DNA of 64,000 nucleotides from Flavobacteriaceae bacterium UBA1903 (GTDB lineage Bacteria > Bacteroidota > Bacteroidia > Flavobacteriales > Flavobacteriaceae). The position numbers were made by a program, and so were the translations under genes. The DNA is taken from positions 453,492 to 517,491 of the forward strand of contig DDGL01000016.1 of the NCBI GenBank assembly GCA_002337605.1. Reading direction: 5' to 3'. This document shows, piece after piece, positions 62,254 to 64,000 of the stretch (positions are counted from its first letter, which is position 1; each line of letters starts with the position of its first letter). Under the pieces are notes generated by a model. It saw only the letters and a program-made list of their open reading frames with translations, ran no database searches and had not been told where the DNA came from.

Positions 62254-62294
62254 AGCCTTCCCAATGCTACTGCCTTTTAAGCGTTGGGAAGGCT
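62254..62294. repeat. Second large hairpin behind the glnN terminator
   Basis: AGCCTTCCCAATGC (62254-62267) and GCGTTGGGAAGGCT (62281-62294) form a 14-bp stem with one G-U and a 13-nt loop. It starts 7 nt after the glnN terminator's stem. It may be a second terminator or a processing site; a T-rich stretch follows at 62312. Confidence 0.75.
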
Positions 62295-62578
62295 TACTTT
62301 TATGGGTTTTTTAATTCAAAAGGGGTATACAGCTTTTTTTATAGTGGATTATGTATGAGTTGAGAATAGGATTTGGCTAGGAAATAATACATAAATTGAC
62401 ATTTTCGCAGGTCGGGATGTCTTTTTTCACTGTAGTATAAAACCACAAGAATCATATTTTGAAGCTATGATATTTGAATTTGTACGAACTGTAACTAAAT
62501 GTTTTTTGGTGTAGGAAAAAAGTAATATGTGACGAAAAAGGTATGAAACGACTCTGTTTTTTAGCATTTAATTATGCA

Positions 62579-62598
62579 ACTACGTGTATACACGTAGT
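62579..62598. promoter_or_regulatory. Perfect 20-bp palindrome, possible operator of the curlin-like gene
   Basis: ACTACGTGTATACACGTAGT is identical to its reverse complement. It lies 432 bp before the curlin ATG and 382 bp after glnN. A dimeric helix-turn-helix regulator (LuxR or TetR type) is a natural binder. No regulator gene is present in the window. Confidence 0.5.
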
Positions 62599-62715
62599 CG
62601 TACATCGTTATTTAATAGCACTTTATCTCTTCAGTAGACATCATAATAATTTTAACACAATTTTAACACTATAAATCTTAGACCTTTTTTCACGTATTTT
62701 GACGATTTTAAAATG

Positions 62716-62738
62716 TTTGTTAACGATATTTTAACAAA
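62716..62738. promoter_or_regulatory. Inverted repeat TTTGTTAA-N7-TTAACAAA upstream of the curlin-like gene
   Basis: Two perfect 8-bp arms (62716-62723 and 62731-62738) separated by CGATATT. The arms contain TTAAC, found repeatedly in this leader. It could be an operator. Confidence 0.45.
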
Positions 62739-62989
62739 TCTTTAGTAGTCTAATTCCTACCTATTTGAAAAATCAAAAACTTAGGGTTTCAGCGAGTATT
62801 TTTTTTTTCAGAATTCCTTCCGATATTTGAATTGTTGCTAAGATAAACTATTCCTCAATTTATTTTGCTTCAATCAAATTGCCTCAGATCTCAATTTGAT
62901 ACTATTCCCCACAAAACGAATTTATCCCCTATTGTAATGCTGTCGTGTTTCTTGTAAATACGATTGGTAACTAATTGACTAATAATATT

Positions 62990-63019
62990 TTTTAACCTTT
63001 TAATTTTTAACCTTTTAAT
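62990..63019 (+). repeat. Two tandem copies of TTTTAACCTTTTAAT before the curlin-like gene
   Basis: The 15-bp unit occurs twice in perfect tandem (62990-63004 and 63005-63019) and ends 10 bp before the start codon. It may influence initiation of translation or bind a regulator. Confidence 0.7.
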
Positions 63020-63029
63020 ATTCTAAATT

Positions 63030-64000
63030 ATGAAAAAAGTAGTATTAAGTGCAATGGCATTAATGATCGGATCATTAGCTTTTGCTCAATCAAGCACAGA
63101 TCCTTCTGCGCCTGGAGTACAACAAGCAACTAGTTTGTCTCCAGACCCATTAGCGAATGCTGTTGAAAACACACAATCTGGTGTAGAGAATTACCAGCTT
63201 GTAAGACAAGAAGGAACCGCTTCATCTGTATACATCGACCAATCTGGTGGAGGTACAGGAATAGGGAACCTTATTTATGTACGCCAGAGTGGTGATGTAA
63301 ACGGAAACCAAGCGTTAAGTGGCGAAGACAATCGTGCAGATGTACGTCAATCAGGAACTGAGAATGAAGGATTTGTTCGTCAGGAAGGTGATGGTAACAG
63401 AGCTGGTATGATTCAGGATGCTTCAGTAAGCCAAAGTATTGGGTATATCCGTCAGGGAACTGGTCAGAATGCTGAAGACAACTACGCAGGAATTGAACAA
63501 TCTAACGGAACAAACAACTCTGCTTGGATTCAACAAACCTATGACAACAGTGAAGCGTTAACATTACAGAATGGTTCAAATCACCAGGCGTTAACTACAC
63601 AGAATGCAAACCCTAATAATTCTGATGGTCACAATGCACGTGTGGAGCAGAACGGAGACGGTCAGATGTCTTACGTAGATCAAGAAGGAAGTAATGGTCA
63701 AGCTGATGTTTTACAAAATGGTGCTGGAAACTACTCAGATGTACAACAATCAGGTGGTGGTGCTATTGTAGCGACCAACGATGCTGATGTAGATCAGAAT
63801 GGTACTGGAAACAAGTCATTCATTAATCAGTCTGATAAAGAGAATGCATCTGTTGTAAGTCAAGATGGTGGTTTAAACAAATCACACGTAATCCAATCTG
63901 GTGTTGGTGCAAATGCTAGTAACGTTCGTCAACTAGGTGACCGTAACTATGCACGTCAGGACCAAGTGAATGGTACTGCTGGTAGTGGTTCAAACCTTGC
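63030..64000 (+). CDS. Curlin-repeat (functional amyloid) secreted protein, 5' part
   Basis: The reading frame starts at the ATG at 63030 and is open to the end of the window (323 codons and counting). A signal peptide MKKVVLSAMALMIGSLAFAQ is followed by repeats of about 20-25 residues with spacing x-QxG-x-x-N-x-A typical of curlins (VRQSGTENEGFVRQEGDGNR, VDQEGSNGQADVLQNGAGNY). Gln and Asn at fixed intervals suggest stacked beta-arches as in CsgA. At least ten such units are visible. The protein would be secreted and form surface amyloid. Its C-terminus is outside the window. Confidence 0.85.
   Translation, partial: MKKVVLSAMALMIGSLAFAQSSTDPSAPGVQQATSLSPDPLANAVENTQSGVENYQLVRQEGTASSVYIDQSGGGTGIGNLIYVRQSGDVNGNQALSGEDNRADVRQSGTENEGFVRQEGDGNRAGMIQDASVSQSIGYIRQGTGQNAEDNYAGIEQSNGTNNSAWIQQTYDNSEALTLQNGSNHQALTTQNANPNNSDGHNARVEQNGDGQMSYVDQEGSNGQADVLQNGAGNYSDVQQSGGGAIVATNDADVDQNGTGNKSFINQSDKENASVVSQDGGLNKSHVIQSGVGANASNVRQLGDRNYARQDQVNGTAGSGSNL

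Larger units (their letters stand above)
62295..63029. other. Long AT-rich upstream region of the curlin-like gene
   Basis: About 735 bp with no supportable gene. It carries a 20-bp perfect palindrome (62579-62598), an 11-bp tandem repeat AATTTTAACAC twice (62650-62671), an inverted repeat TTTGTTAA-N7-TTAACAAA (62716-62738), and two tandem copies of TTTTAACCTTTTAAT (62990-63019) just before the start codon. TTTTAAC occurs five times. This is unusually dense for a leader and suggests multiple regulator sites. Confidence 0.6.

Noticed and set aside
1..64000. CRISPR arrays, insertion sequences, prophage genes, rRNA operons
   Set aside because: I looked for regularly spaced repeats, transposase motifs and rRNA sequence and found none; repeats seen are short and local.

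Overview
The window looks like a chromosome segment of a marine-type member of the Flavobacteriaceae (phylum Bacteroidota). The evidence is AT-rich DNA, a secreted protein with a type IX secretion (T9SS) type A C-terminal sorting domain, TAnnTTTG-type -7 promoter boxes, a GlnN-type glutamine synthetase III, an Asn/Lys/Ser-rich Rho factor, and many small protein families typical of flavobacteria (BT_3928, DUF4293, DUF3667, DUF6090, DUF983). Most of the window is core genome. I see no insertion sequence, prophage, CRISPR array or rRNA operon. There is one tRNA (Arg, anticodon ACG).

Layout. 0-4 kb: a small membrane protein and a light-dependent DNA-repair operon (flavin reductase, DUF2256 zinc protein, DASH cryptochrome, iron-sulfur photolyase). 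4-13 kb: methyltransferase, MsrA, a coiled-coil zinc-ribbon relative without its cysteines, Nif3-like protein, LpxK, a TPR hybrid histidine kinase, GAPDH and lipoyl synthase. 13-22.5 kb: ECF sigma factor, glycosyltransferase, fasciclin lipoprotein, MurB, aminotransferase, retropepsin/PDZ protease, DUF1573 protein and ValS. 22.5-29.7 kb: acyl-CoA-binding protein and the tight cluster psd-cdsA-LUD-ftsH-rsfS, then BirA, SRPBCC protein and PyrE. 29.6-36.4 kb: NUDIX, M14 carboxypeptidase, T9SS cargo, Rho, DUF4293 and a phosphodiesterase. 36.6-41.6 kb: TruA, an ABC exporter, DUF3667, the c-di-AMP cyclase CdaA and FolP. 41.6-47 kb: a forward run DUF1599, lipoprotein, BT_3928 protein, DppB-like permease, TpiA, PrmA, ClpS.

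47-51.4 kb is a reverse-strand sulfur-handling locus: two half-size YeeE/YedE transporters, an MBL-rhodanese persulfide dioxygenase-like enzyme, a TauE/SafE exporter, a Crp/Fnr regulator and a DUF983 protein. Two nearly identical palindromes lie about 48-50 bp before the two transcription units, which suggests a self-regulated sulfur response. 51.6-60 kb: tRNA-Arg, Apt, a BlaI/BlaR1-like pair with an unusual repeat-bearing M56 protein and operator-like inverted repeats, a cation exchanger, a sodium:solute symporter, cysteine dioxygenase and a truncated DUF6090 gene. 60-64 kb: glutamine synthetase III, then an unusually long AT-rich leader holding a perfect 20-bp palindrome and several TTTTAAC repeats in front of a curlin-repeat (functional amyloid) gene that runs off the end of the window.

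The least-described material is the Crp/Fnr palindrome pair, the three-fold repeat in the M56 protein, the curlin leader architecture, eight genes that appear to start with TTG, and several small proteins of 46-53 residues that ordinary ORF cut-offs miss.
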